The notes: generated by a model not told the origin, from the letters alone. DNA of 64,000 bases from Methylobacterium iners (GCF_022179305.1 NZ_BPQP01000001.1:1-64000); one strand, 5' to 3'; positions 22,764 through 33,864 are shown, counted from the stretch's first letter. Translations and numbers: made by a program.

Positions 22764-24062
22764 ATGCTGAACCAGGCCGTCTCCACCCGCACGCTCGCTC
22801 TCGCGCTCCTCGCCACGGTCGCCGCCTCAGGGCCTGCCGCGGCGCGCGATGCCGGCTTCGCCCAGGCCGAATGGGCGCAGGACTACGCTGCCCCCGCGCA
22901 GATGCAGGTTCAGCGCTCCTCAACGCCGATCCTCTCGCCCCAGACGACGGCGGCCACCGAGCAGATGGTCGAGCGCTACCGCGACATCGTTGCCCGGGGC
23001 GGCTGGCGGCCGGTCTCCGGTGCCGACCGGCTGCGCGTCGGCTCGAAGGGGCCGGCGGTCGCGGCGCTCCGCGCCCGCCTCGCGGTGACCGGCGACATCG
23101 ACGCCAATTCCGGCAACTCGGGCGTCTACGATTCCTACGTCGCGGCCGCGGTGAAGCGCTTCCAGGCGCGGCACGGCCTCAGCCAGACCGGCGCGATGAG
23201 CATGACGACCCAGCAGGCCATGAACGTGGCGGCCGACGTGCGCCTGAAGCAGCTCGAGATCAACGCGGTGCGCCTGCGCTCCTACTCGGGCAACCTCGGC
23301 AACCGCTTCGTCATCACCAACATTCCCGCCGCGCTGGTCCAGACGGTGGAGAACGGGCAGGTCGTGACGCTCCACGCCGCGGGCGTCGGCAAGATCGACC
23401 GCCAGTCGCCGATCATGAACGCCAAGGCGGTGGAGATCAATTTCAACCCGACCTGGACGGTCCCGGCTTCCATCGTGAAGAAGGACCTGATCCCGAAGAT
23501 GCAGAAGGATCCGAACTACCTCACGGACAACAAGATCCGCATCCTCTCAGGAAGCGGCGAGATCTCGCCCAAGCAGATCAACTGGTTCTCGGACGAGGGC
23601 ACCCGCTACACCTACCGCCAGGATTCCGGCGCCGACTTCAACTCGATGGGCATCGTGCGCATCAACATCCCGAACCCCCACGGTGTGTTCATGCACGACA
23701 CCAACACGAAGGGCGTGTTCGGCGACGATTTCCGCTTCATCTCGTCGGGCTGCGTGCGGGTGCAGAACGTGCGCGAGTACATCACCTGGCTGCTCAAGGA
23801 GACGCCCGGCTGGGGCCGCGAGCAGGTCGAGCAGGCCATCGAGAGCGGCAAGCGCATCGACGCCCGGATGACGAGCCCGGTGCCGGTCTACTGGACCTAC
23901 ATCACCGCTTGGTCGACCCCGGACGGCCTCGTGCAGTTCCGCGACGACATCTACAAGCGCGACGGCGTCAACGTGCCCTCGACGCTGATGGAGCCGACCC
24001 CGGTGGCGAGCGCCGACACGATGTCGCAACGGACTTTCGAGCCGGGAGACGAGGAAAACTAA
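22764..24062 (+). CDS. L,D-transpeptidase (PG-binding + YkuD)
   Basis: The 432-residue periplasmic protein makes 3-3 peptide cross-links or attaches proteins to peptidoglycan. It has a signal peptide (residues 1-28), a peptidoglycan-binding-like domain with AAAVKRFQARHGLSQTGAM near residue 128, and a YkuD domain whose motif is GVFMHDTNTKGVFG then ISSGCVRV. The nucleophile is Cys330. It is followed by a strong terminator at 24104 and appears monocistronic. A second L,D-transpeptidase lies at 36601-38535. Confidence 0.93.
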   Translation: MLNQAVSTRTLALALLATVAASGPAAARDAGFAQAEWAQDYAAPAQMQVQRSSTPILSPQTTAATEQMVERYRDIVARGGWRPVSGADRLRVGSKGPAVAALRARLAVTGDIDANSGNSGVYDSYVAAAVKRFQARHGLSQTGAMSMTTQQAMNVAADVRLKQLEINAVRLRSYSGNLGNRFVITNIPAALVQTVENGQVVTLHAAGVGKIDRQSPIMNAKAVEINFNPTWTVPASIVKKDLIPKMQKDPNYLTDNKIRILSGSGEISPKQINWFSDEGTRYTYRQDSGADFNSMGIVRINIPNPHGVFMHDTNTKGVFGDDFRFISSGCVRVQNVREYITWLLKETPGWGREQVEQAIESGKRIDARMTSPVPVYWTYITAWSTPDGLVQFRDDIYKRDGVNVPSTLMEPTPVASADTMSQRTFEPGDEEN

Positions 24063-24103
24063 GGTCCACGGGCGATAAAACCCTAACGGCCTAGCGGTCC
24101 TGG

Positions 24104-24136
24104 AGCCTGCGTCTTTCCGAGACGCAGGCTTTTCTT
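24104..24136 (+). terminator. Rho-independent terminator after the L,D-transpeptidase gene
   Basis: Perfect 11-base arms AGCCTGCGTCT and AGACGCAGGCT flank a TTCCG loop and are followed by TTTCTT. It starts 41 bases after the stop codon. Confidence 0.92.
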
Positions 24137-24243
24137 GTCGGGATCGAACTGCGACTTCAGGACACGGGCAGGCGCAACTCTCGAAACCACCGCGGCGCAG
24201 AGCGATCAAATTTTTTGTTCGCCGCCAGAAAAAATCGCTGTGC

Positions 24244-24272
24244 TTGGCCTCGCGCTGGCCCCCGTGTAGTAA
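24244..24272 (+). promoter_or_regulatory. Candidate promoter of glyA
   Basis: TTGGCC and TAGTAA are separated by 17 bases, an acceptable sigma-70-type pair, 77 bases upstream of the glyA ATG. The rest of 24137-24348 shows nothing recognisable apart from an AT-richer patch near 24208-24236. This is a pattern match only. Confidence 0.35.
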
Positions 24273-24348
24273 TTCGGCCTTCGAACACCCGTCCGTGCAC
24301 GCCGACGGATAACGGGTGCGTCTGCTCGTACAACAATCGAGGGCTTCC

Positions 24349-25653
24349 ATGAGCGCCGGTACCGCTGCCGACAAGCACTTCTCCAACACGTTCTTCGCGG
24401 CTTCTCTTGCCGATGCCGATCCCGAGATCGCCGCCGCGGTCAGCCAGGAGCTCGGCCGGCAGCAGCACGAGATCGAGCTGATCGCCTCGGAGAACATCGT
24501 CTCCCGGGCGGTGCTCGAGGCTCAGGGCTCGGTGCTCACCAACAAGTACGCCGAAGGCTATCCGGGCCGGCGCTATTATGGCGGCTGCCAGTTCGTCGAC
24601 ATCGCCGAGAACCTCGCCATCGAGCGCGCCAAGCGCCTGTTCGATTGCGGTTTCGCCAACGTGCAGCCGAATTCCGGCTCTCAGGCGAACCAGGGCGTGT
24701 TCCTCGCCCTCATGCAGCCGGGCGACACCTTCCTCGGCCTCGATCTCGCCGCCGGCGGCCACCTCACCCACGGCGCCCCGCCGAACATCTCGGGCAAGTG
24801 GTTCAAGCCCGTCTCCTACACCGTGCGCCGGGATGACCAGCGCATCGACATGGAGCAGGTCGAGGCGCTCGCCCACGAGCACAAGCCCAAGGTGATCATC
24901 GCGGGCGGCTCGGGCTATCCGCGCCATTGGGACTTCGCGAAGTTCCGCGAGATCGCCGACGCGGTCGGCGCCTACTTCTTCGTCGACATGGCCCACTTCG
25001 CCGGCCTCGTCGCGGCGGGCGTGCATCCCTCGCCCTTCCCGCACGCCCATGTCGCCACCACGACGACCCACAAGACCCTGCGCGGTCCTCGCGGTGGCCT
25101 GATCCTCACCAACGACGAGGCGCTTGCCAAGAAGTTCAACTCCGCGATCTTCCCTGGCCTCCAGGGCGGCCCGCTCATGCATGTCATCGCCGGCAAGGCG
25201 GTGGCCTTCGGCGAGGCCCTGAAGCCCGAGTTCAAGATCTACGCCCGCCAGGTCGTCGAGAACGCGCGTGCGCTCGCCGACACCCTGATCTCGGGTGGCT
25301 ACGACATCACCTCGGGCGGCACCGACAACCACCTGATGCTGGTCGACCTGCAGCGGAAGGGCCTCACCGGCAAGGCGGCCGAGGCCGCGCTGTCGCGGGC
25401 CGACATCACCTGCAACAAGAACGGCGTGCCCTTCGACACGCAGAAGCCGACCATCACCTCGGGCATCCGCCTGGGCACCCCTGCCGGAACGTCGCGCGGC
25501 TTCGGCGTCGCAGAGTTCAAGCAGATCGGCGGCCTCATCATCGAGGTGCTCGACGGCCTCGTCGCCAAGGGCGAGGGTGGCGATGCCGAGGTGGAGGCGC
25601 GGGTGAAGGAGAAGGTCCACGCCCTGACGGACCGCTTCCCGATCTACGGCTGA
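24349..25653 (+). CDS. glyA: Serine hydroxymethyltransferase
   Basis: The 434-residue PLP enzyme interconverts glycine plus methylene-THF with serine plus THF, and in methylotrophs is the entry step of the serine cycle. [20 protein letters not shown] lies near residue 44, and the PLP-binding lysine is K242 in [23 protein letters not shown] and the C-terminal [14 protein letters not shown] are also present. The start [11 protein letters not shown] is chosen to match family length; an ATG at 24316 is in frame but adds an unlikely leader. A hairpin at 25703 separates it from nrdR. Confidence 0.96.
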   Translation: MSAGTAADKHFSNTFFAASLADADPEIAAAVSQELGRQQHEIELIASENIVSRAVLEAQGSVLTNKYAEGYPGRRYYGGCQFVDIAENLAIERAKRLFDCGFANVQPNSGSQANQGVFLALMQPGDTFLGLDLAAGGHLTHGAPPNISGKWFKPVSYTVRRDDQRIDMEQVEALAHEHKPKVIIAGGSGYPRHWDFAKFREIADAVGAYFFVDMAHFAGLVAAGVHPSPFPHAHVATTTTHKTLRGPRGGLILTNDEALAKKFNSAIFPGLQGGPLMHVIAGKAVAFGEALKPEFKIYARQVVENARALADTLISGGYDITSGGTDNHLMLVDLQRKGLTGKAAEAALSRADITCNKNGVPFDTQKPTITSGIRLGTPAGTSRGFGVAEFKQIGGLIIEVLDGLVAKGEGGDAEVEARVKEKVHALTDRFPIYG

Positions 25654-25702
25654 TCCCCATCCGGTCGGGCTGCGCCCGTCCGGCCCCGACGACACCCATT
25701 CG

Positions 25703-25740
25703 ACGGCCGCGGATCATCGATCCGTGGCCGTTCGTGTTTC
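25703..25740 (+). terminator. Terminator between glyA and nrdR
   Basis: Thirteen-base arms (25703-25715 and 25719-25731, all paired with one G-T) flank an ATC loop and are followed by the T-rich TCGTGTTTC. It lies 50 bases after the glyA stop and 27 bases before the nrdR start, so glyA and nrdR are probably separate units or attenuated. Confidence 0.75.
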
Positions 25741-25766
25741 CTGATGGCCAGAGGCGAGTCGACCCG

Positions 25767-26297
25767 ATGCGGTGTCCCTATTGCGGCGGTCCCGACACCC
25801 AGGTGAAGGATTCGCGCCCGAGCGAGGATTCCGCGGCGATCCGGCGGCGGCGCGTCTGCCCCGATTGTGGGGGACGCTTCACCACCTTCGAGCGCGTCCA
25901 GCTGCGCGAGCTCGTCGTCGTGAAACGGTCGGGCAAGCGCGTGCCCTTCGATCGCGACAAGCTCGAGCGCTCTATCGACGTGGCGGTCCGCAAGCGCCCC
26001 GTCGATCCCGAGCGGATCGAGCGGCTGGTGAGCGGCATCACGCGCCAGCTCGAGAGCAGCGGCGAGGGCGAGGTCGCGAGCGAGGCGATCGGCGAGCTGG
26101 TCATGGAGGGCCTTAAGGGCCTCGACGATGTCGCCTATGTCCGCTTCGCGTCCGTCTACAAGAACTTCCGCGAGGCCAGCGACTTCAAGGCCCTGCTCGG
26201 CACCCTCGGCGGTGGGCAGGAGTTGCCGCCGGACGAAGCCGCGTCCGACACGGTGACGCCGATCCGCGGCAAGCGTGCGGCCCGGCCGCGCCAATGA
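25767..26297 (+). CDS. nrdR: Transcriptional regulator NrdR
   Basis: The 176-residue repressor of ribonucleotide reductase genes senses ATP/dATP. An N-terminal zinc ribbon has [15 protein letters not shown] then [15 protein letters not shown]. An ATP-cone domain covers about residues 49-139 ([20 protein letters not shown]). It starts at MRCPYCGG, as all family members do. The stop overlaps the ribD start (ATGA), so the two are co-translated. The glyA-nrdR-ribD order is common in rhizobia. Confidence 0.95.
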   Translation: MRCPYCGGPDTQVKDSRPSEDSAAIRRRRVCPDCGGRFTTFERVQLRELVVVKRSGKRVPFDRDKLERSIDVAVRKRPVDPERIERLVSGITRQLESSGEGEVASEAIGELVMEGLKGLDDVAYVRFASVYKNFREASDFKALLGTLGGGQELPPDEAASDTVTPIRGKRAARPRQ

Positions 26298-27409
26298 GCG
26301 AGGCCGATCACCGCGCCATGCGCCTCGCGCTGGCCCTCGGGCGGCGCAACCTCGGACGAGCCCGGCCGAACCCCTCCGTCGGGGCTGTCGTCGTCGCCGG
26401 AGAGCCGGGGAGCGAGCGCATCGTCGGGCAGGGCGTCACCGCCCCGGGTGGGCGACCGCACGCCGAGCCCGAGGCACTCGCCATGGCAGGCGGGGCGGCG
26501 CGGGGCGCGACCCTCTACGTCACCCTCGAGCCCTGCTCGCATCACGGCCAGACCCCGCCCTGCACCGATGCGATCATCAGGGCCGGGATCGCCCGGGTCG
26601 TGACCGCCCTGGAGGACCCGGACCCGCGCGTCTCCGGTCGGGGGCATCGACGCTTGGCGGAGGCCGGCATCCGGCTGACCACCGGCATCCTGCGCGCTGA
26701 GGCCGCCCGCGACCATATCGGCCACGTCACCGGCACCCTTCACGGCCGGCCGAGCCTGCACCTGAAGCTCGCCCGCACCCAGGACGGCTTCGCGGCCGGA
26801 TCGCCCCACCAGCGCCTGCAGATCACCGGTCCCATCGCCAACGGCGCCGTCCATCTCTGGCGGGCCCATGCCGACGCGATCATGGTCGGGATCGACACGG
26901 CCCGCGCCGACGATCCCGCGCTCACCGTGCGTCTGCCCGGCCTCTCCGAGCGTTCGCCGTTGCGCGTCGTGCTCGATTCCAAGCTCCGCCTGCAGCCCTC
27001 GGCCCACCTCGTGCGCGGCGCGCGCGACATCCCGACTCTGGTGATGACGACCCGCAGCGCGCCGGTCCACACCAAGAGAATGCTCGCCTCCTTCGGCGTC
27101 GAGGTCATCACGGTCGAGGCCGATCCCGCCGGCCGCGTCGACCTTCGCGCTGCCCTCGAAGCCCTGGCGGAACGGGGCCTGACGCGGATCTGCAGCGAGG
27201 GCGGTCCCAGGCTCGCCGATGCGCTGGCGCAGGCCGACCTCGTCGACGTGCTCACCCTCATCACCGGCTCGACCTCCTTGGGCGAGGGCGGCGGCCTGCC
27301 TGCGGTCGGGCCGCACCTTGGCGGACGCATCGCGAGCGGCCATCTGACGGCGATCGAGACCCGCGATCTCGGCCCCGATCGCGCCGTCACCTACGAGCGG
27401 AGCGCCTAG
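26294..27409 (+). CDS. ribD: Bifunctional riboflavin biosynthesis deaminase/reductase
   Basis: The 371-residue enzyme catalyses the second and third steps of riboflavin synthesis. The deaminase half has the zinc motif [12 protein letters not shown] and [12 protein letters not shown]. The reductase half (about residues 150-365) binds NADPH and contains [15 protein letters not shown] and [13 protein letters not shown]. It overlaps nrdR by four bases, and ribE starts directly after its stop. Confidence 0.94.
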   Translation: MSEADHRAMRLALALGRRNLGRARPNPSVGAVVVAGEPGSERIVGQGVTAPGGRPHAEPEALAMAGGAARGATLYVTLEPCSHHGQTPPCTDAIIRAGIARVVTALEDPDPRVSGRGHRRLAEAGIRLTTGILRAEAARDHIGHVTGTLHGRPSLHLKLARTQDGFAAGSPHQRLQITGPIANGAVHLWRAHADAIMVGIDTARADDPALTVRLPGLSERSPLRVVLDSKLRLQPSAHLVRGARDIPTLVMTTRSAPVHTKRMLASFGVEVITVEADPAGRVDLRAALEALAERGLTRICSEGGPRLADALAQADLVDVLTLITGSTSLGEGGGLPAVGPHLGGRIASGHLTAIETRDLGPDRAVTYERSA

Positions 27410-28051
27410 ATGTTCACCGGTCTCGTCACCGATGTCGGGCGCGTCGTCGCGGTCGGCGGCGGCCCGCAGCTGAAGCGCATCGCGATCCGCTCCGGCTACG
27501 ATCCCGCCGGCATCGCGCTCGGCGCCTCCATCGCCTGCTCGGGGCCTTGCCTCACCGCCGTCGCGGTCGAGCCGGCGGAGGGGGGCTGCGTCTTCTCCGT
27601 CGACGCGGCGGCCGAGACCCTGGCCCGCACCACGGTGGGCGATTGGATCGAAGGCCGGCGTATCAACCTCGAACGCTCCCTGAAGATCGGCGACGAGCTC
27701 GGCGGCCATCTCGTCACCGGGCACGTCGACGGGCTCGCCGAGATCGTGGCGCGCGAAGCCGTGACCGGCGGAAGCGGCGATCCGCAATGGGCCCCGAGCG
27801 ACCGCTTCGTCCTGCGGGCGCCCCCGGGCCTCTCGCGCTTCATCGCGGAGAAGGGCTCGATCTGCCTCGACGGCACCTCGCTGACGGTCAACTTCGTGGA
27901 TGGCGACCTGTTCTCGGTGCTGCTCATCCCGCACACCCTGGCGGTCACGACCTGGGGCGAACGCCGCGCTGGCGACCGGTTGAACCTGGAGGTCGACCTC
28001 ATCGCGCGCTACGCGGCCCGGCTCAGCGAGAGCCGCGTCAGCGGCGCTTGA
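27410..28051 (+). CDS. ribE: Riboflavin synthase, alpha chain
   Basis: The 213-residue enzyme dismutates two 6,7-dimethyl-8-ribityllumazine molecules to riboflavin. It shows the two lumazine-binding repeats: MFTGLVTDVGRV opens the first, and LGGHLVTGHVDGLAEI opens the second near residue 97. SICLDGTSLTVNFVDGDLFS lies near residue 150. It abuts ribD with no gap. The next gene, ribH, begins 173 bases later. Confidence 0.94.
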   Translation: MFTGLVTDVGRVVAVGGGPQLKRIAIRSGYDPAGIALGASIACSGPCLTAVAVEPAEGGCVFSVDAAAETLARTTVGDWIEGRRINLERSLKIGDELGGHLVTGHVDGLAEIVAREAVTGGSGDPQWAPSDRFVLRAPPGLSRFIAEKGSICLDGTSLTVNFVDGDLFSVLLIPHTLAVTTWGERRAGDRLNLEVDLIARYAARLSESRVSGA

Positions 28052-28224
28052 TCCGGCTCCGCCCTTCGGTCTAGTGCTCGTGGCCCGGAGCGGCGGCGAC
28101 TGCCGTACGGGCGCCGACAACGAGCCGGCGAACCCGGCGGGCCCCGGGTGGCGACCTCAAGCACAAGGCGCGGTCTCTCGCAAGAGGGATCTCCCACGCG
28201 ACGATTTCCTCGACGATAGGCGCC

Positions 28225-28734
28225 ATGTCCGGACGAAGCACGACCTCTCACACCACGAACTATGCCGCCCTGCGCGGCGCGCGCGTGCTCGTGGTGGAAG
28301 CGCGCTACTACGACACGATCGCCGACGAGCTGCTCGCCGGCGCTCGGGCCGTTCTGGACAGGGTCGGCGCCGAGGCGACAATCGTCACCGTGCCCGGCGC
28401 GCTTGAGATCCCCACCGCTATCGCCATTCTCGTCGAGACGGCGGCGCGCGCCGGCCAGTCCTACGACGCCGCGTTGGCGCTCGGCTGCGTCATCCGTGGC
28501 GAGACCGGACATTACGACATCGTGGCCGGCGAGAGCGCGCGAGCCCTGATGGACCTTTCGATCGCCCTGCGGCTTCCCTTGGGCAATGGCATCCTGACCG
28601 TCGAAACCGAGGCGCAGGCGCTCGCCCGCGCCCGCACCACCGAGGGAGACAAGGGCGGCGGCGCGGTGGAGGCCGCGCTCACGGTGCTGGCGCTGAAGCG
28701 GGCGGCCTCGGCCGCGCCGGTCGGAGAGGATTAA
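28225..28734 (+). CDS. ribH: 6,7-dimethyl-8-ribityllumazine synthase
   Basis: The 169-residue lumazine synthase condenses the pyrimidine intermediate with 3,4-dihydroxy-2-butanone 4-phosphate. [12 protein letters not shown] near residue 57, [18 protein letters not shown] near residue 89 and the later [17 protein letters not shown] fit the family. The 28052-28224 gap upstream contains no FMN-riboswitch consensus that I can see. nusB follows after eight bases. Confidence 0.94.
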   Translation: MSGRSTTSHTTNYAALRGARVLVVEARYYDTIADELLAGARAVLDRVGAEATIVTVPGALEIPTAIAILVETAARAGQSYDAALALGCVIRGETGHYDIVAGESARALMDLSIALRLPLGNGILTVETEAQALARARTTEGDKGGGAVEAALTVLALKRAASAAPVGED

Positions 28735-28742
28735 GCCCGGAC

Positions 28743-29222
28743 ATGGCGAAGGCGAACGAGCGGAGCGGGGCCCGGCTCTCGGTGGTCCAGGCCCTCTACG
28801 AGATGGAGATTTCGGACAAGGGCGTGATCGAGGCGCTGGCCGAGTTCGAGGCGCATTGGATCGGCCGCGAGGTCGAGGGCATCGACCATCCTCCCGCCGA
28901 GGTCGCGTTCTTCCGCGACCTGCTCCGGGGCGTCGTCGAGGAACAGCGCGCCATCGATCCTCAGCTCGACAAGGCGCTGGTCCAGGGCTGGCCCTTGAAG
29001 CGGATCGAGGCGGTGCTGCGCGCCATCCTGCGGGCGGGCGCCTACGAACTGATGTTCCGGCCCGACGTGCCGGCGCGGGTCGCGATCTCCGAATATGTCG
29101 ACGTCGCGCGCAGCTTCTACGGCGGCGACGAGCCCGGCCTCATCAACGGGGTCCTCGACAAGGTGGCCCGCGGCGTGAGGCCCGCCGAGTTCGACGGCCT
29201 TCCGGCCTCGATCCGGGGGTGA
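28743..29222 (+). CDS. nusB: Transcription antitermination factor NusB
   Basis: The 159-residue all-helical protein binds boxA RNA with NusE (S10) and promotes rRNA transcription. It starts with the family pattern RSGARLSVVQALYEM. Near the C terminus it has ISEYVDVARSFYGG and PGLINGVLDKVAR, which match the conserved last helices. The ribH-nusB-thiL order is conserved in many bacteria. Its stop overlaps the thiL GTG (GTGA). Confidence 0.94.
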   Translation: MAKANERSGARLSVVQALYEMEISDKGVIEALAEFEAHWIGREVEGIDHPPAEVAFFRDLLRGVVEEQRAIDPQLDKALVQGWPLKRIEAVLRAILRAGAYELMFRPDVPARVAISEYVDVARSFYGGDEPGLINGVLDKVARGVRPAEFDGLPASIRG

Positions 29223-30217
29223 GCGCACCCGCGCCGCGTGCCTCCGAGGAGGCGCTGATCGCGCGCTACTTCGCGCCGCTGGCTGGCCCGGGCGGTCTGG
29301 CCCTCGCCGACGACGCGGCGCAGCTGAGCCCGAGCCCCGGGCACGACCTCGTTCTGACCGCCGATGCCATCGTCGCGGGCGTCCATTACCTCGCCGATGA
29401 TCCTCCGGCCTCGATCGCGCGCAAGGCGCTCGGCGTGAACCTCTCCGACCTCGCGGCCAAGGGTGCGACGCCGCGCGGGTTTCTTCTCACGCTCGCTCTG
29501 CAGGATGACTGGACCGAAGCCTGGCTTGCCGAGTTCGCGCGAGGCCTCGGCCAGGCGAGCACGGCCCTCGGTTGCCCGCTCCTCGGCGGCGACACCGTGC
29601 GGGCGGCGGGCGCCACCCTCGTCGGCGTCACGGCTCTGGGCGAGGTGCCAGCGGGTGGCATGGTCCCCCGGATGGCGGCGCAGGTCGGCGACCGGATCTG
29701 TGTCAGCGGCACGATCGGCGACGGCGCGCTGGGCCTGCGGGTGCTGCAGGGCGTAGACACCTGGACGGCGCGCCTCAATGAAGAGGCACGTGCCCACCTC
29801 ATCGACCGCTACCGCCATCCCCGGCCTCGCCTCGCCCTTGCGCCGATCCTGCGCCGCCACGCCCGGGCGGCGATGGACGTGTCCGACGGGCTCGCCGGCG
29901 ACCTGGCCAAGATGCTCAGGGGCGGAGGGCGCGGCGCGTGGGTCTCCGTCCCAATCCTACCTTTGTCCGAGGCGGCCCACGCCGCCCTGCGGGAGGCACC
30001 CGGCCTGATCGACACGATCCTCACGGGCGGCGACGATTACGAAATTCTCTGCGCGGTGCCGCCGGACCGGGTCGATGATGCCCTCGCCGAGGCAGGGGCG
30101 GCGGGGGTGTCCCTGAGCGCCATCGGCGTGGTCACCGCGGACGGCGACGCGCCGGCTTTCACGATGAGCGACGGGACCGAGCGGCGTTTCGCGGCGGGCT
30201 CGTTCAGCCACTTCTGA
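29219..30217 (+). CDS. thiL: Thiamine-monophosphate kinase
   Basis: The 332-residue PurM-like kinase phosphorylates thiamine monophosphate to thiamine diphosphate. ADDAAQLSPSPGHDLVLTAD near residue 26 carries the Asp residues that bind Mg-ATP. KALGVNLSDLAAKGATPRG, LLGGDTVRAAG, AMDVSDGLAGDLAKM and TGGDDYEILCAVP are all present. GTG 29219 is chosen because it forms a four-base overlap with nusB and gives the normal length. Confidence 0.93.
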   Translation: MSAPAPRASEEALIARYFAPLAGPGGLALADDAAQLSPSPGHDLVLTADAIVAGVHYLADDPPASIARKALGVNLSDLAAKGATPRGFLLTLALQDDWTEAWLAEFARGLGQASTALGCPLLGGDTVRAAGATLVGVTALGEVPAGGMVPRMAAQVGDRICVSGTIGDGALGLRVLQGVDTWTARLNEEARAHLIDRYRHPRPRLALAPILRRHARAAMDVSDGLAGDLAKMLRGGGRGAWVSVPILPLSEAAHAALREAPGLIDTILTGGDDYEILCAVPPDRVDDALAEAGAAGVSLSAIGVVTADGDAPAFTMSDGTERRFAAGSFSHF

Positions 30218-30343
30218 GAGGCAAACCTCCTCGCCGTCACGCTGCCACGCCGCAGGCTTCCTGCCCGGATGAGCTGGCGCGGTCCGTGGACCGTGGCGCG
30301 TCAAACCTGAGCGCGCATGGGCGACAGAGCCGCCCGCTTCGCA

Positions 30344-30754
30344 TCAGGGTCCGTTGCCCGTCGGGCGACTCGGATCGGTGAGCTGGATCGTCCAGCTCTT
30401 CTGCTCGCCGGTATCGACCTCGTAGAAGCCGTTGCGGTCGAAGCCGCGGGCGAGGCAATCCTCGACGCCGCGGATCGTGAACTCGTTGTCCTTGGTGCAC
30501 ATCATCGAGCGGCCGCTCCACTCGCCACCGCGCGTGTAGTCCACCGCGAAGACGTAGTAGAACCGCGCCGACAGCGCGCCCTTCAGCAGGGTCTCGCAGC
30601 CCTTGGGCGTGATCTCCCACCATCCTTCCGTGACCCAGCCCTGGGTGTCGCGGTAGCCCAGCGCGATGCCGACCTTGCTGCTCGTTTGATTGCACATCCG
30701 CAGGTCGGCCCGGGCGGGCACGGCGGCGAGCAGGAGCAGGGCTAGCCCCGCCAT
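30344..30754 (-). CDS. DUF1036 family secreted protein
   Basis: The 136-residue product has a short signal peptide (MAGLALLLLAAVPARA) and then a DUF1036 domain starting LRMCNQTSSKVGIALGYRD. It contains GWWEITPKGCETLLKG, typical of this small alphaproteobacterial family, and several cysteines that could form disulfides. The function is unknown. It lies 58 bases downstream of the glycerate kinase gene on the same strand and is convergent with thiL. Confidence 0.8.
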   Translation of the reverse strand: MAGLALLLLAAVPARADLRMCNQTSSKVGIALGYRDTQGWVTEGWWEITPKGCETLLKGALSARFYYVFAVDYTRGGEWSGRSMMCTKDNEFTIRGVEDCLARGFDRNGFYEVDTGEQKSWTIQLTDPSRPTGNGP

Positions 30755-30812
30755 CGCCACCCTCAACCCTCCCCCCTCAGAACGGGGAGGGGACAGCGCC
30801 CGCCGCGGCGTC

Positions 30813-32117
<1,305 letters not shown>

Positions 32118-32244
32118 ACGGGGTCCGTCTGAAATCTTGGACGATCGCGCCGGGCTGACAGCCCATTGTTGCTGCGGCGGCGCGATCCGCGATACGTGCT
32201 GTGCCCGAGCCCCGCCGCGCGGGCAAGCGCGAGCTTCGCCAGGC

Positions 32245-32276
32245 CGGCATGCAAGCGGCCGGCCGCTTGCATGCCG
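32245..32276. repeat. Perfect 32-bp palindrome
   Basis: Two 16-base arms with no loop read CGGCATGCAAGCGGCC and its exact complement. It lies between the divergent glycerate kinase gene (start 32117) and the amidohydrolase gene (start 32305), 28 bases upstream of the latter ATG. It could be an operator for a dimeric regulator or a cruciform site. It has no T-tract, so it is not a typical terminator. Confidence 0.8.
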
Positions 32277-32304
32277 TCCCTGGAACCGGAGTGTCCCCCA
32301 GCCC

Positions 32305-33069
32305 ATGCTCGTCCCGAGCACCGACAAGCCGCTGCAGCCCGTCGAACGCATCGAGGGCGATCCCGCCCGCGGCATCCTCCTGCTCTGCGACCACGCCTCG
32401 AACCACGTGCCGGAGGATCTCGGGCGTCTCGGCGTGCCGGACCCGGAATTCGCCCGGCACATCGCCTACGACATCGGCGCGGCCGGCGTGACCCGGCGCC
32501 TCGCGGCGCTGCTCGAGGCGCCCGCCATCCTGACCACCTTCTCGCGCCTCATCATTGATCCGAACCGAGGCCGCGACGACCCGACACTGGTGATGCGCCT
32601 CTCCGACGGCGCCGTGGTGCCGGGCAATGCGCGGATCGGCCCGGACGGTGTCGCCGAGCGCATCCGCCGCTTCTACGACCCCTACGATTGGGCGATCGAC
32701 GCCGCCGTCGAGGCCGCCTACGAGGCCGGCGCGCCGCCCGCCATCGTGACGATCCACAGCTTCACGCCTTACTGGCGCGGCGTCCCGCGGCCCTGGCAGG
32801 TCGGCATCCTCTACGACCGGGACGACCGGATGAGCGTGCCTCTAGTCGCGGGCCTTCGCGCCGACCCGGCCGGCTTCACGGTGGGGGACAACGAGCCCTA
32901 TGGCGGCGGACTGCCCGGCGACACGGTCGACCGGCACGCGCGGGTCCGCGGCCTGCCCAACGCCCTCGTCGAGATCCGGCAGGACCTCATCGCGGCCGAG
33001 GCGGGTCAGGCCGAGTGGGCGGAGCGATTCGCCAAGCTGCTGCGGCCGCTGATCCGACGGGCGGCTTGA
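32305..33069 (+). CDS. N-formylglutamate amidohydrolase family protein
   Basis: The 254-residue product belongs to the FGase/HutG2 fold. GILLLCDHASNHVPEDLG lies near residue 23, SRLIIDPNRGRDD near residue 76, and VTIHSFTPYWRG near residue 147 holds the zinc ligand His. NALVEIRQDLI lies near residue 220. Members hydrolyse N-formylglutamate in histidine degradation or related N-formyl amides. No hut genes are adjacent, so the substrate is open. The upstream palindrome at 32245 could control it. Confidence 0.85.
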   Translation: MLVPSTDKPLQPVERIEGDPARGILLLCDHASNHVPEDLGRLGVPDPEFARHIAYDIGAAGVTRRLAALLEAPAILTTFSRLIIDPNRGRDDPTLVMRLSDGAVVPGNARIGPDGVAERIRRFYDPYDWAIDAAVEAAYEAGAPPAIVTIHSFTPYWRGVPRPWQVGILYDRDDRMSVPLVAGLRADPAGFTVGDNEPYGGGLPGDTVDRHARVRGLPNALVEIRQDLIAAEAGQAEWAERFAKLLRPLIRRAA

Positions 33070-33119
33070 CGCGGACCGATCGGACGACGACCTCTCGGCT
33101 CCAACCTGAGGAGCGGATC

Positions 33120-33425
33120 ATGACCGAGATCGACGAGACCACGCGCACGGAACTCGAGGCCGCCGTCTTCCGCCGCCTCGTGTCGCACCTGCGCGGGCGC
33201 ACCGACGTGCAGAACATCGATCTGATGAACATGGCCGGCTTCTGCCGGAACTGCCTCTCGAACTGGCTGAAGGACGCCGCCGACGCCAAGGGCATCCCGC
33301 TGAGCAAGGACGCCAGCCGCGAGCACGTCTACGGCATGCCCTACGAGGCGTGGAAGCGGCTGCACCAGGCCGAGGCGAACCCGGAGCAGCAGGCTGCCTT
33401 CGCCAAGGCGCAGCCGCACTCATGA
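33120..33425 (+). CDS. DUF1244 family protein
   Basis: The 101-residue cytoplasmic protein has the DUF1244 core: VFRRLVSHLRGRTDVQNIDL, then MAGFCRNCLSNWL with a CxxC pair, then YGMPYEAWKRLHQ near the C terminus. The family is widespread in alpha- and gammaproteobacteria; its function is unknown and the CxxC suggests metal binding. It follows the amidohydrolase gene by 50 bases with GAGGAG upstream of the ATG. Confidence 0.85.
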   Translation: MTEIDETTRTELEAAVFRRLVSHLRGRTDVQNIDLMNMAGFCRNCLSNWLKDAADAKGIPLSKDASREHVYGMPYEAWKRLHQAEANPEQQAAFAKAQPHS

Positions 33426-33493
33426 TCCGGTAAGCTTGAGCGATTACGAAGCCGCTCGCGACGCGAACCAACAGATCAGGGACACCGCAAGAC

Positions 33494-33760
33494 ATGGCCG
33501 CCTCCGCCGCACCCGCCGTCGACCCCTCCTCGGTCGCCGCCGATCAACTCAAGAGCTTCATCGAGCGCATCGAGCGCCTGGAAGAGGAGAAGGCGGGCCT
33601 CGCCTCCGACATCAAGGACGTCTACGCCGAAGCAAAGGGCACCGGCTTCGACATCAAGGCGCTGCGCAAGATCGTGTCGCTGCGCAAGAAGGACCATGCC
33701 GAGCGCCAGGAGGAAGAGGCGATCCTGGAACTCTACATGCAGGCGCTCGGGATGGCGTAG
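33494..33760 (+). CDS. gapR: GapR-type nucleoid-associated protein (DUF2312)
   Basis: The 88-residue protein matches the GapR/DUF2312 family. It has an N-terminal coiled-coil region ([20 protein letters not shown]), the signature [20 protein letters not shown], and then [19 protein letters not shown]. In Caulobacter GapR forms tetramers around overtwisted AT-rich DNA ahead of replication and transcription. Length and motifs are complete. It sits 68 bases after the DUF1244 gene. Confidence 0.93.
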   Translation: MAASAAPAVDPSSVAADQLKSFIERIERLEEEKAGLASDIKDVYAEAKGTGFDIKALRKIVSLRKKDHAERQEEEAILELYMQALGMA

Positions 33761-33864
33761 CGCGCTGGTCCGACCGCTCGCCCCTGGGGCGAAGCACCTC
33801 GGATGGGGAAGGAACGGAACCCTGTGTCCGGCATTCCCGCTCCGGAATTCGTTTGGGGGCCATC

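Noticed and set aside
22574-24094. 506-codon plus-strand frame overlapping the L,D-transpeptidase gene
   Set aside because: Another frame of the same strand carries the signal peptide and the YkuD motif. This frame is Arg/Gly-rich and continues to the terminator region by chance.
28052-28224. FMN riboswitch upstream of ribH
   Set aside because: I looked for the conserved RFN blocks (AGGGGCAGGGTGAAATTCCC-like and ACCGGCGG) and found none in the gap.
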